Positions 43,271 through 55,700 of a DNA stretch of 64,000 nucleotides are shown in pieces (position 1 is the first letter of the stretch; every line of letters starts with the position of its first letter). The stretch is from Malaya genurostris (Eukaryota > Arthropoda > Insecta > Diptera > Culicidae). The notes under the pieces are model-generated. The model did not search any database. It had not been told where the DNA came from and saw only the letters and a list, made by a program, of their open reading frames with translations. Location: positions 6,917,161-6,981,160 of the forward strand of contig NC_080570.1 of NCBI RefSeq assembly GCF_030247185.1, given 5' to 3'. The translations under genes and the position numbers were made by a program.

Positions 43271-44655
43271 AGGTCTGCTTTCATTGCCGACTGCTCCACC
43301 TGACGGCTGAAGTCCAAATGAGAGCACGAACCTGAGCGTTTGAGGTTTGGCACCACGCAAAAGTCCTGCTCTCATTATCGATGACCGCTGCTCCCGACGA
43401 TTGAAGTCCAAATGAAAGCACGACCTAAGCGTTTGAGGTTTTATACCACGCAAAAGGTCTGCTTTCATTGACGACTGCTCCACCTGACGACTGAAGTCCA
43501 AATGAGAGCATGACCTGAGCGTTTGAGGTTTGGCACCACGCAAAAGTCCTGCTCTCATTACCGATGACCGCTGCTCCCGACGATTGAAGTCCAAATGAAA
43601 GCACGACCTAAGCGTTTGAGGCTTTATACCACGCAAAAGATCTGCTTTCATTGCCGACTGCTCCACCTGACGGCTGAAGTCCAAATGAGAGCACGAACCT
43701 GAGCGTTTGAGGTTTGGCACCACGCAAAAGGCCTGCTCTCATTATCGATGACCGCTGCTCCCGACGATTGAAGTCCAAATGAAAGCACGACCTAAGCGTT
43801 TGAGGTTTTATACCACGCAAAAGGTCTGCTTTCATTGACGACTGCTCCACCTGACGACTGAAGTCCAAATGAGAGCATGACCTGAGCGTTTGAGGTTTGG
43901 CACCACGCAAAAGTCCTGCTCTCATTATCGATGACCGCTGCTCCCGACGATTGAAGTCCAAATGAAAGCACGACCTAAGCGTTTGAGGCTTTATACCACG
44001 CAAAAGATCTGCTTTCATTGCCGACTGCTCCACCTGACGGCTGAAGTCCAAATGAGAGCACGACCTGAGCGTTTGAGGTTTGGCACCACGCAAAAGGCCT
44101 GCTCTCATTATCGATGACCGCTGCTCCCGACGATTGAAGTCCAAATGAAAGCACTACCTAAGCGTTTGAGGCTTTATACCACGCAAAAGGTCTGCTTTCA
44201 TTGCCGACTGCTCCACCTGACGGCTGAAGTCCAAATGAGAGCACGACCTGAGCGTTTGAGGTTTGGCACCACGCAAAAGGCCTGCTCTCATTATCGATGA
44301 CCGCTGCTCCCGACGATTGAAGTCCAAATGAAAGCACGACCTAAGCATTTGAGGTTTTATACCACGCAAAAGGTCTGCTTTCATTGACGACTGCTCCACC
44401 TGACGACTGAAGTCCAAATGAGAGCATGATTTGAGCGTTTGAGGTTTGGCACCACGCAAAAGTCCTGCTCTCATTATCGATGACCGCTGCTCCCGACGAT
44501 TGAAGTCCAAATGAAAGCACGACCTAAGCGTTTGAGGCTTTATACCACGCAAAAGGTCTGCTTTCATTGCCGACTGCTCCACCTGACGGCTGAAGTCCAA
44601 ATGAGAGCACGACCTGAGCGTTTGAGGTTTGGCACCACGCAAAAGGTCTGCTCTC
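43271..44655 (-). repeat. 183-bp dimer array, 15 monomers, each with Inr and DPE; 7 with TATA
   Basis: Alternating ~90- and ~93-bp monomers on the minus strand. One type reads 'gcgtggtataaagcctcaaa', the other 'gcgtggtgccaaacctcaaa'; both contain 'tcatttggacttca'. In the TATA type the T lies at -32 from the TCATTT A, with GGTCA at +28 to +32. In the other type TATA is replaced by TGCCAAA, but TCATTT and AGTCG at +28 persist. Spacing was counted base by base in the 46132-46967 copy. Both monomer lengths are multiples of three, so long frames (repeating LLRGAKPQTLRSC) stay open by periodicity. They lack a well-placed ATG and are broken by 1-bp changes, so I do not call a protein. Confidence 0.85.
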
Positions 44656-44674
44656 CGAAGCTGCTGGTCCCACG

Positions 44675-44739
44675 ACGTCTGCTTGCATCCAACGCACAAG
44701 AAGAAATGACCGAATTTCGACCACGTTTCCTCTTTTATA
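44675..44739 (-). promoter_or_regulatory. Promoter P2: TATA-Inr-DPE driving into the dimer array
   Basis: Minus strand TATAAAAG T at 44739, TCATTT A at 44707 (-32), AGACGT from 44680 (+28). The first ATG at about +20 begins MQADVVGPAASESRPFAWCQ and stops within the second monomer. Homologous to P1 (MEADVVG). Confidence 0.75.
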
Positions 44740-45059
44740 CGCAGTCAGTTGAAGATATGTGCCTGACTACCTCAAAATCGTCGTCCTTGCGCGAAAAAGC
44801 CAAGCAAAAATAAAAAGTTTTCCGCGTTGTTTTCAAAGTTTGAGAAAACTTAATATTTGAGTTGTTTCTGGTTATCTCACACTGTTCAAAATATTATCCT
44901 AAATTCCTGATCATATTTTTGATGAAATGGTGAAAGAATTATGTTGCTGCCTTTAATACAAGTCGAGATATTCACGATTAAGTTCTGCCCATTCTTCCAT
45001 ATGGCTAATTTTGAAAAGGCACCCCATAGTAAAGTAAGTCGTATTCACGACAAAAATCT

Positions 45060-45724
45060 GTAAAAAACGTACAACTTTTGACACGAACACGACTGACACC
45101 AATCTGAATTGACTCAGTGCCACATGAAAGTGCGTTTACAAAGTCAATCCATGGCTCGAAATAATGTCTGGCTTAGAAGATTTTTGAGCTACCCGGTTTA
45201 ACTACGCATCCGGACTAGCCCCGGTTTCCCCTATAAGTTGTTTGTTGAATTCTGACTATTTAGGAGAAATGACATTCGACGAAATGACCCTTTCGACGAA
45301 ACAGATTTTTTTTGCGAAATGTTCCTTATCTCCTTTTTAGCGAGTTTTGAGTTCAAGTTTCGAGATTTGAGTTGGAATTTCGAGTTTAAATTGAACCTTA
45401 ACTTAAGTTCCGAGTTGAGTTTTATACGATGAGTTTGAGTCTTGAGTCTGGAGTGTAGAATCTGGAGCCTTATGTTATGAGTTTACAGTTTTCGAGTTTA
45501 GTGTTTTTGTCAAATATTAAGCTTATTATTTACAGTTCAGAGCGTTGAATCACGATTATTGAAACTTGAGTTTCAAGCCTGGAATCATGAATCATGAGAT
45601 GTTAAAGTTCTGAGGCTTTAGGCATGAATGACGAGTCTTTAGTTTTGAGTTTCGAGTCTTAAGAACTGAGTGTCTTAAGTATGATGTTCGGAGTCTTGAG
45701 TATTGAAACTTCAAATTAGGATCT
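45060..45724. other. Spacer between inverted-repeat arms, period-7-like
   Basis: No gene. It contains 'actagccccggtttccc' (inverted relative of 34608-34632) and degenerate 'gagttttgagt' sequence like 34411-35720, so it derives from satellite-flank DNA. Confidence 0.7.
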
Positions 45725-46044
45725 AGATTTTTGTCGTGAATACGACTTACTTTACTATGGGGTGCCTTTTCAAAATTAGCCATATGGAAGAATGGGCAGA
45801 ACTTAATCGTGAATATCTCGACTTGTATTAAAGGCAGCAACATAATTCTTTCACCATTTCATCAAAAATATGATCAGGAATTTAGGATAATATTTTGAAC
45901 AGTGTGAGATAACCAGAAACAACTCAAATATTAAGTTTTCTCAAACTTTGAAAACAACGCGGAAAACTTTTTATTTTTGCTTGGCTTTTTCGCGCAAGGA
46001 CGACGATTTTGAGGTAGTCAGGCACATATCTTCAACTGACTGCG

Positions 46045-46109
46045 TATAAAAGAGGAAACGTGGTCGAAATTCGGTCATTTCTTCTTGTGCGTTGGATGCA
46101 AGCAGACGT
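46045..46109 (+). promoter_or_regulatory. Promoter P3: TATA-Inr-DPE
   Basis: TATAAAAG from 46045, TCATTT with A at 46077 (-32), AGACGT from 46104 (+28). It drives into the dimer array that starts about 46132. Confidence 0.75.
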
Positions 46110-46131
46110 CGTGGGACCAGCAGCTTCGGAG

Positions 46132-46967
46132 AGCAGACCTTTTGCGTGGTGCCAAACCTCAAACGCTCAGGTCGTGCTCTCATTTGGACTTCAGCCGTCA
46201 GGTGGAGCAGTCGGCAATGAAAGCAGACCTTTTGCGTGGTATAAAGCCTCAAACGCTTAGGTCGTGCTTTCATTTGGACTTCAATCGTCGGGAGCAGCGG
46301 TCATCGATAATGAGAGCAGGACTTTTGCGTGGTGCCAAACCTCAAACGCTCAAATCATGCTCTCATTTGGACTTCAGTCGTCAGGTGGAGCAGTCGTCAA
46401 TGAAAGCAGACCTTTTGCGTGGTATAAAACCTCAAATGCTTAGGTCGTGCTTTCATTTGGACTTCAATCGTCGGGAGCAGCGGTCATCGATAATGAGAGC
46501 AGGCCTTTTGCGTGGTGCCAAACCTCAAACGCTCAGGTTCGTGCTCTCATTTGGACTTCAGCCGTCAGGTGGAGCAGTCGGCAATGAAAGCAGATCTTTT
46601 GCGTGGTATAAAGCCTCAAACGCTTAGGTCGTGCTTTCATTTGGACTTCAATCGTCGGGAGCAGCGGTCATCGGTAATGAGAGCAGGACTTTTGCGTGGT
46701 GCCAAACCTCAAACGCTCAGGTCATGCTCTCATTTGGACTTCAGTCGTCAGGTGGAGCAGTCGTCAATGAAAGCAGACCTTTTGCGTGGTATAAAACCTC
46801 AAACGCTTAGGTCGTGCTTTCATTTGGACTTCAATCGTCGGGAGCAGCGGTCATCGATAATGAGAGCAGGACTTTTGCGTGGTGCCAAACCTCAAACGCT
46901 CAGGTTCGTGCTCTCATTTGGACTTCAGCCGTCAGGTGGAGCAGTCGGCAATGAAAGCAGACCTTTT
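46132..46967 (+). repeat. 183-bp dimer array, 9 monomers (4 with TATA)
   Basis: TATAAA first T at 46240, 46423, 46607 and 46790; TCATTT A at 46272, 46455, 46639 and 46822, always 32 apart. DPE GGTCAT at 46299 for the first. TATA-less monomer example: TCATTT A at 46182, AGTCG at 46209-46213. One single-base insertion makes a 184-bp step. Confidence 0.9.
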
Positions 46968-47212
46968 CTGAATTTAATTCTTGAACTCAGATCCAGTTCC
47001 TAATTTCAGAATTCTTCAAATCGGTTCTTTTTAGAACCATAATAATACTCCCAAAGAATTATGCGAAATTTTACTTTTCTGTACTCTATACAACCCATTT
47101 TTAAATTGGTTGCAGTTTGTAGAACTTCCTTCTGATTTGCTATATAAAATGCATAGCACCGACTCAGAAGCCATTCATTTCGAATTTGGCTGTCGTTGTC
47201 AACGTATCGATT

Positions 47213-47423
47213 ATGGCGCGATCGAGGCATCTCCAGGCGAAATACAAAGCTTGCTACCGCAAGCGGAAGAAGCAGGAGGCTTCAACAGAACTCGCAGAAG
47301 GAGAGCCGAGTCGGCTGTTGAGACGCGTTGAGCAGACAGTAGCAGAGCCGAGTGATGGAGGTGGTTCGTTGAGTTCGCAACCGAGTGGAGTACAAGATGA
47401 GCACTCGAATGGAATCCGGTCAG
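47213..47423 (+). CDS. Candidate first exon, basic N-terminus, copy b
   Basis: Plus-strand copy of 42812-43022 in the right arm: ATG at 47213, 70 codons (MARSRHLQAKYKACYRKRKK...), donor CAG|GTATGT after 47423. No frame-disrupting difference from copy a was found. The downstream intron sequence reaches the inverted (TAA)n tract without an evident acceptor or exon. Product unknown. Confidence 0.5.
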
Positions 47424-47763
47424 GTATGTTATTATCACTTATTCTGAATAGTGACGTATTGATTTTCCGATCGGATCCAAGCTACCCTGGATTTAGACAG
47501 CGTTTTTAGAAATATCAATAATATTCGTTCGAAGTTCTAGTGATAATATTACGGATAGCAGAATAACGGTTCTTGATATTTTCCAATAATCTTACATCCT
47601 GTTGATTAACCTTAATGCGCGCTGAATAATCGATATTTCATATGATTGATTTTATTACTTCAAAACTTTTAATGTCATTTAGTAATTTGTTCATTACGAT
47701 TAGTATGATTATTATTATTATTATAATTATTATTATTATTATTTATTATTATTATTATTATTA

Positions 47764-47794
<31 letters not shown>

Positions 47795-48014
47795 TTATTA
47801 TCATTATTATCAAAATTATAATTGCACAACGGAAGTACACATTTCAAAACGGACCATTGCAATTGTCTCTTAATGAAATCTTCGTACTTGAAAGTTTTCA
47901 TTGAAATTACTTCAGAAATTTGTTGTACCCAGCCTATATTAGTATATTAAAAATGAATTGTTTTACGCTTAGAATATATAGTTTTGCATTCCATTACTAG
48001 CTGCCGAGAATGAA

Positions 48015-50403
48015 ATGTATGAATGGTTTTGTCGTGAATACGACTTACTTTACTATGGGGCGCCTTTTCGAAATTAGCCATATGGAAGAATGGGCAGAAC
48101 TTAATCGTGAATATCTCGACTTGTATTAATGGTAGCAACATAATTCTTTCACCATTTCATCAAAAATATGATCAGGAATTCAGGATAATATTTTGATCAG
48201 TGTGCGATAACCACAAACAACTCAAAAATTAAGTTTTCTTAAAATTTGAAAACAACGCGGAAAACACCTTACTTTCGCTTGGGTTTTTCGCGCAAGGACG
48301 ACGATTTTGAGGTAGTCAGGCACATATCTTCAACTGAATGCGTATAAAAGGGGAACCGTGGTCAAAAATCGATCATTTCTTTTCGTGCGTTCGATGGAAG
48401 CAGACGTCGTGGGAGTGGAATCATCAACCAGCAGCGACGGACCAAATTGAGTTCCTCAATTTGGTCCTTGTGAATGCTAGAACAGAATCCCTACAGCATA
48501 TTGATAATTTCTTTCAATAAATTATGCAAATCCGAAATGAAATAATCGACAATAAAATTCTGTATGCGGCTAATTTTATAGCCGTTAGGACCGCCCATTA
48601 GTGAAAAAGCTACAAACGAAATCACATAAAAGGAAATCTCTTAACAAAAATTCAATCAGTTTGGATTCAATCGCCACTGCGAGCAGAGGTGTTTTGTGTC
48701 GTCTGCACGCTTTCGACAAGAGCGATTACGTCACAGCTGCCAGTCATTAGCATTGGAAAAAAAAAAAACAACGGTGGAGAGCATTGCACAATATCAGCCG
48801 TTCTAATGGCTCTAAAAGTTTTCTAAAGAACTATTAGGATTTGTTGTTCGCAAATCGTAGGGAAATATCCTCAGTTTACTGCAAATCAAGAACAGTTTGC
48901 TTAGATTTGTGCACTTTTCGCTGTGTGAAATTCACAGTAATCGAGATCAAGTGAAGCCTTTTTTTGCAAAAAATGTTTTAGAGTTTAATGTCGTAGAGAA
49001 TTACGCAATTTGACTCTTCTGAATGCTGGAAACGAATCCCTACAGCATATTGATAGTTTCTTTCAATAAATTATGCAAATCCGAAATGAAATAATCGACA
49101 ATAAAATTCTGTATGCGGCTAATTTTATAGCCGTTAGGACCGCCCATTAGTGAAAAAGCTACAAACGAAATCACATAAAAGGAAATCTCTTAACAAAAAT
49201 TCAATCAGTTTGGATTCAATCGCCACTGCGAGCAGAGGTGTTTTGTGTCGTCTGCACGCTTTCGACAAGAGCGATTACGTCACAGCTGCCAGTCATTAGC
49301 ATTGGGAAAAAAAACAACGGTGGAGAGCATTGCACAATATCAGCCGTTCTAATGGCTCTAAAAGTTTTCTAAAGAACTATTAGGATTTGTTGTTCGCAAA
49401 TCGTAGGGAAATATCCTCAGTTTACTGCAAATCAAGAACATTTTGCTTAGATTTGTGCACTTTCCGCTGTGTGAAATTCATAGTAATCGAGATCAAGTGA
49501 AGCCTTTTTTTGCGAAAAATGTTCCAGAGTTTAATGTCGTAGAGAATTACGCAATTTGACTCTTCTGAATGCTGGAAACGAATCCCTACAGCATATTGAT
49601 AGTTTCTTTCAATAAAATATGCAAATCCGAAATGAAATAATCGACATTAAAATTCTGTATGCGGCTATTTTTATAGCCGTTAGGACCGCCCATTAGTGAA
49701 AAAGCTACAAACGAAATCACATAAAAGGAAATCTCTTAACAAAAATTCAATCAGTTTGGATTCAATCGCCACTGCGAGCAGAGGTGTTTTGTGTCGTCTG
49801 CACGCTTTCGACAAGAGCGATTACGTCACAGCTGCCAGTCATTAGCATTGGGAAAAAAAACAACGGTGGAGAGCATTGCACAATATCAGCCGTTCTAATG
49901 GCTCTAAAAGTTTTCTAAAGAACTATTAGGATTTGTTGTTCGCAAATCGTAGGGAAATATCCTCAGTTTACTGCAAATCAAGAACATTTTGCTTAGATTT
50001 GTGCACTTTTCGCTGTGTGAAATTCATAGTAATCGAGATCAAGTGAAGCCTTTTTTTGCGAAAAATGTTCCAGAGTTTAATGTCGTAGAGAATTACGCAA
50101 TTTGACTCTTCTGAATGCTGGAAACGAATCCCTACAGCATATTGATAGTTTCTTTCAATAAAATATGCAAATCCGAAATGAAATAATCGACATTAAAATT
50201 CTGTATGCGGCTATTTTTATAGCCGTTAGGACCGCCCATTAGTGAAAAAGCTACAAACGAAATCACATAAAAGGAAATCTCTTAACAAAAATTCAATCAG
50301 TTTGGATTCAATCGCCACTGCGAGCAGAGGTGTTTTGTGTCGTCTGCACGCTTTCGACAAGAGCGATTACGTCACAGCTGCCAGTCATTAGCATTGGGAA
50401 AAA
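48015..50403. repeat. 2389-bp tandem duplication, copy 1
   Basis: Comprises shoulder, promoter P4, hairpin, half-unit and three 545-bp units (A at 48769, B at 49315, B at 49861). Joined at 'attgggaaaaa|tgtatgaatgg' to copy 2; the only difference noticed is one A in an A-run. Confidence 0.95.
48343..48407 (+). promoter_or_regulatory. Promoter P4: TATA-Inr-DPE
   Basis: TATAAAAG from 48343, TCATTT A at 48375 (-32), AGACGT from 48402 (+28). Inverted counterpart of P1. The transcript would contain the 13-bp hairpin at 48439-48467 and then 545-bp repeat sequence. Confidence 0.72.
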
Positions 50404-52792
50404 ATGTATGAATGGTTTTGTCGTGAATACGACTTACTTTACTATGGGGCGCCTTTTCGAAATTAGCCATATGGAAGAATGGGCAGAACTTAATCGTGAA
50501 TATCTCGACTTGTATTAATGGTAGCAACATAATTCTTTCACCATTTCATCAAAAATATGATCAGGAATTCAGGATAATATTTTGATCAGTGTGCGATAAC
50601 CACAAACAACTCAAAAATTAAGTTTTCTTAAAATTTGAAAACAACGCGGAAAACACCTTACTTTCGCTTGGGTTTTTCGCGCAAGGACGACGATTTTGAG
50701 GTAGTCAGGCACATATCTTCAACTGAATGCGTATAAAAGGGGAACCGTGGTCAAAAATCGATCATTTCTTTTCGTGCGTTCGATGGAAGCAGACGTCGTG
50801 GGAGTGGAATCATCAACCAGCAGCGACGGACCAAATTGAGTTCCTCAATTTGGTCCTTGTGAATGCTAGAACAGAATCCCTACAGCATATTGATAATTTC
50901 TTTCAATAAATTATGCAAATCCGAAATGAAATAATCGACAATAAAATTCTGTATGCGGCTAATTTTATAGCCGTTAGGACCGCCCATTAGTGAAAAAGCT
51001 ACAAACGAAATCACATAAAAGGAAATCTCTTAACAAAAATTCAATCAGTTTGGATTCAATCGCCACTGCGAGCAGAGGTGTTTTGTGTCGTCTGCACGCT
51101 TTCGACAAGAGCGATTACGTCACAGCTGCCAGTCATTAGCATTGGAAAAAAAAAAAAACAACGGTGGAGAGCATTGCACAATATCAGCCGTTCTAATGGC
51201 TCTAAAAGTTTTCTAAAGAACTATTAGGATTTGTTGTTCGCAAATCGTAGGGAAATATCCTCAGTTTACTGCAAATCAAGAACAGTTTGCTTAGATTTGT
51301 GCACTTTTCGCTGTGTGAAATTCACAGTAATCGAGATCAAGTGAAGCCTTTTTTTGCAAAAAATGTTTTAGAGTTTAATGTCGTAGAGAATTACGCAATT
51401 TGACTCTTCTGAATGCTGGAAACGAATCCCTACAGCATATTGATAGTTTCTTTCAATAAATTATGCAAATCCGAAATGAAATAATCGACAATAAAATTCT
51501 GTATGCGGCTAATTTTATAGCCGTTAGGACCGCCCATTAGTGAAAAAGCTACAAACGAAATCACATAAAAGGAAATCTCTTAACAAAAATTCAATCAGTT
51601 TGGATTCAATCGCCACTGCGAGCAGAGGTGTTTTGTGTCGTCTGCACGCTTTCGACAAGAGCGATTACGTCACAGCTGCCAGTCATTAGCATTGGGAAAA
51701 AAAACAACGGTGGAGAGCATTGCACAATATCAGCCGTTCTAATGGCTCTAAAAGTTTTCTAAAGAACTATTAGGATTTGTTGTTCGCAAATCGTAGGGAA
51801 ATATCCTCAGTTTACTGCAAATCAAGAACATTTTGCTTAGATTTGTGCACTTTCCGCTGTGTGAAATTCATAGTAATCGAGATCAAGTGAAGCCTTTTTT
51901 TGCGAAAAATGTTCCAGAGTTTAATGTCGTAGAGAATTACGCAATTTGACTCTTCTGAATGCTGGAAACGAATCCCTACAGCATATTGATAGTTTCTTTC
52001 AATAAAATATGCAAATCCGAAATGAAATAATCGACATTAAAATTCTGTATGCGGCTATTTTTATAGCCGTTAGGACCGCCCATTAGTGAAAAAGCTACAA
52101 ACGAAATCACATAAAAGGAAATCTCTTAACAAAAATTCAATCAGTTTGGATTCAATCGCCACTGCGAGCAGAGGTGTTTTGTGTCGTCTGCACGCTTTCG
52201 ACAAGAGCGATTACGTCACAGCTGCCAGTCATTAGCATTGGGAAAAAAAACAACGGTGGAGAGCATTGCACAATATCAGCCGTTCTAATGGCTCTAAAAG
52301 TTTTCTAAAGAACTATTAGGATTTGTTGTTCGCAAATCGTAGGGAAATATCCTCAGTTTACTGCAAATCAAGAACATTTTGCTTAGATTTGTGCACTTTT
52401 CGCTGTGTGAAATTCATAGTAATCGAGATCAAGTGAAGCCTTTTTTTGCGAAAAATGTTCCAGAGTTTAATGTCGTAGAGAATTACGCAATTTGACTCTT
52501 CTGAATGCTGGAAACGAATCCCTACAGCATATTGATAGTTTCTTTCAATAAAATATGCAAATCCGAAATGAAATAATCGACATTAAAATTCTGTATGCGG
52601 CTATTTTTATAGCCGTTAGGACCGCCCATTAGTGAAAAAGCTACAAACGAAATCACATAAAAGGAAATCTCTTAACAAAAATTCAATCAGTTTGGATTCA
52701 ATCGCCACTGCGAGCAGAGGTGTTTTGTGTCGTCTGCACGCTTTCGACAAGAGCGATTACGTCACAGCTGCCAGTCATTAGCATTGGGAAAA
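50404..52792. repeat. 2389-bp tandem duplication, copy 2
   Basis: Same content as 48015-50403 at an offset of 2389; 545-bp units at 51159 (A), 51705 (B) and 52251 (B), continuing into the longer array. Confidence 0.95.
50732..50796 (+). promoter_or_regulatory. Promoter P5: TATA-Inr-DPE
   Basis: Duplicate of P4 at +2389; hairpin at 50828-50856. Confidence 0.72.
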
Positions 52793-55700
52793 AAAAACAA
52801 CGGTGGAGAGCATTGCACAATATCAGCCGTTCTAATGGCTCTAAAAGTTTTCTAAAGAACTATTAGGATTTGTTGTTCGCAAATCGTAGGGAAATATCCT
52901 CAGTTTACTGCAAATCAAGAACAGTTTGCTTAGATTTGTGCACTTTTCGCTGTGTGAAATTCACAGTAATCGAGATCAAGTGAAGCCTTTTTTGCAAAAA
53001 ATGTTTTAGAGTTTAATGTCGTAGAGAATTACGCAATTTGACTCTTCTGTATGCTGGAAACGAATCCCTACAGCATATTGATAGTTTCTTTCAATAAATT
53101 ATGCAAATCCGAAATGAAATAATCGACAATAAAATTCTGTATGCGGCTAATTTTATAGCCGTTAGGACCACCCATTAGTGAAAAAGCTACAAACGAAATC
53201 ACATAAAAGGAAATCTCTTAACAAAAATTCAATCAGTTTGGATTCAATCGCCACTGCGAGCAGAGGTGTTTTGTGTCGTCTGCACGCTTTCGACAAGAGC
53301 GATTACGTCACAGCTGCCAGTCATTAGCATTGGGGAAAAAACAACGGTGGAGAGCATTGCACAATATCAGCCGTTCTAATGGCTCTAAAAGTTTTCTAAA
53401 GAACTATTAGGATTTGTTGTTCGCAAATCGTAGGGAAATATCCTCAGTTTACTGCAAATCAAGAACAGTTTGCTTAGATTTGTGCACTTTTCGCTGTGTG
53501 AAATTCACAGTAATCGAGATCAAGTGAAGCCTTTTTTTGCAAAAAATGTTTTAGAGTTTAATGTCGTAGAGAATTACGCAATTTGACTCTTCTGAATGCT
53601 GGAAACGAATCCCTACAGCATATTGATAGTTTCTTTCAATAAATTATGCAAATCCGAAATGAAATAATCGACAATAAAATTCTGTATGCGGCTAATTTTA
53701 TAGCCGTTAGGACCGCCCATTAGTGAAAAAGCTACAAACGAAATCACATAAAAGGAAATCTCTTAACAAAAATTCAATCAGTTTGGATTCAATCGCCACT
53801 GCGAGCAGAGGTGTTTTGTGTCGTCTGCACGCTTTCGACAAGAGCGATTACGTCACAGCTGCCAGTCATTAGCATTGGGAAAAAAAACAACGGTGGAGAG
53901 CATTGCACAATATCAGCCGTTCTAATGGCTCTAAAAGTTTTCTAAAGAACTATTAGGATTTGTTGTTCGCAAATCGTAGGGAAATATCCTCAGTTTACTG
54001 CAAATCAAGAACATTTTGCTTAGATTTGTGCACTTTCCGCTGTGTGAAATTCATAGTAATCGAGATCAAGTGAAGCCTTTTTTTGCGAAAAATGTTCCAG
54101 AGTTTAATGTCGTAGAGAATTACGCAATTTGACTCTTCTGAATGCTGGAAACGAATCCCTACAGCATATTGATAGTTTCTTTCAATAAAATATGCAAATC
54201 CGAAATGAAATAATCGACATTAAAATTCTGTATGCGGCTATTTTTATAGCCGTTAGGACCGCCCATTAGTGAAAAAGCTACAAACGAAATCACATAAAAG
54301 GAAATCTCTTAACAAAAATTCAATCAGTTTGGATTCAATCGCCACTGCGAGCAGAGGTGTTTTGTGTCGTCTGCACGCTTTCGACAAGAGCGATTACGTC
54401 ACAGCTGCCAGTCATTAGCATTGGGAAAAAAAACAACGGTGGAGAGCATTGCACAATATCAGCCGTTCTAATGGCTCTAAAAGTTTTCTAAAGAACTATT
54501 AGGATTTGTTGTTCGCAAATCGTAGGGAAATATCCTCAGTTTACTGCAAATCAAGAACATTTTGCTTAGATTTGTGCACTTTTCGCTGTGTGAAATTCAT
54601 AGTAATCGAGATCAAGTGAAGCCTTTTTTTGCGAAAAATGTTCCAGAGTTTAATGTCGTAGAGAATTACGCAATTTGACTCTTCTGAATGCTGGAAACGA
54701 ATCCCTACAGCATATTGATAGTTTCTTTCAATAAAATATGCAAATCCGAAATGAAATAATCGACATTAAAATTCTGTATGCGGCTATTTTTATAGCCGTT
54801 AGGACCGCCCATTAGTGAAAAAGCTACAAACGAAATCACATAAAAGGAAATCTCTTAACAAAAATTCAATCAGTTTGGATTCAATCGCCACTGCGAGCAG
54901 AGGTGTTTTGTGTCGTCTGCACGCTTTCGACAAGAGCGATTACGTCACAGCTGCCAGTCATTAGCATTGGGAAAAAAAAACAACGGTGGAGAGCATTGCA
55001 CAATATCAGCCGTTCTAATGGCTCTAAAAGTTTTCTAAAGAACTATTAGGATTTGTTGTTCGCAAATCGTAGGGAAATATCCTCAGTTTACTGCAAATCA
55101 AGAACAGTTTGCTTAGATTTGTGCACTTTTCGCTGTGTGAAATTCACAGTAATCGAGATCAAGTGAAGCCTTTTTTGCAAAAAATGTTTTAGAGTTTAAT
55201 GTCGTAGAGAATTACGCAATTTGACTCTTCTGTATGCTGGAAACGAATCCCTACAGCATATTGATAGTTTCTTTCAATAAATTATGCAAATCCGAAATGA
55301 AATAATCGACAATAAAATTCTGTATGCGGCTAATTTTATAGCCGTTAGGACCACCCATTAGTGAAAAAGCTACAAACGAAATCACATAAAAGGAAATCTC
55401 TTAACAAAAATTCAATCAGTTTGGATTCAATCGCCACTGCGAGCAGAGGTGTTTTGTGTCGTCTGCACGCTTTCGACAAGAGCGATTACGTCACAGCTGC
55501 CAGTCATTAGCATTGGGGAAAAAACAACGGTGGAGAGCATTGCACAATATCAGCCGTTCTAATGGCTCTAAAAGTTTTCTAAAGAACTATTAGGATTTGT
55601 TGTTCGCAAATCGTAGGGAAATATCCTCAGTTTACTGCAAATCAAGAACAGTTTGCTTAGATTTGTGCACTTTTCGCTGTGTGAAATTCACAGTAATCGA

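Larger units (their letters stand above)
41466..45059. repeat. Left arm of a large inverted repeat
   Basis: Near-identical in inverted orientation to 45725-48760. The left arm is about 3.59 kb and the right about 3.04 kb; the difference equals three 183-bp dimers missing from the right arm. The arm begins with an inverted half-unit of the 545-bp repeat (41466-41745). Confidence 0.95.
45725..48760. repeat. Right arm of the large inverted repeat
   Basis: Reverse complement of 41466-45059 with three fewer 183-bp dimers. Promoters in the two arms diverge from the centre. Confidence 0.95.

Noticed and set aside
43232..44699. Long repeating frames LLRGAKPQTLRSC in the dimer arrays as a repetitive protein gene
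   Set aside because: Monomer lengths divisible by three keep frames open by chance. There is no ATG near the promoter in that frame, and single-base changes break it at several points. Not excluded, but the promoter-motif reading is better supported.
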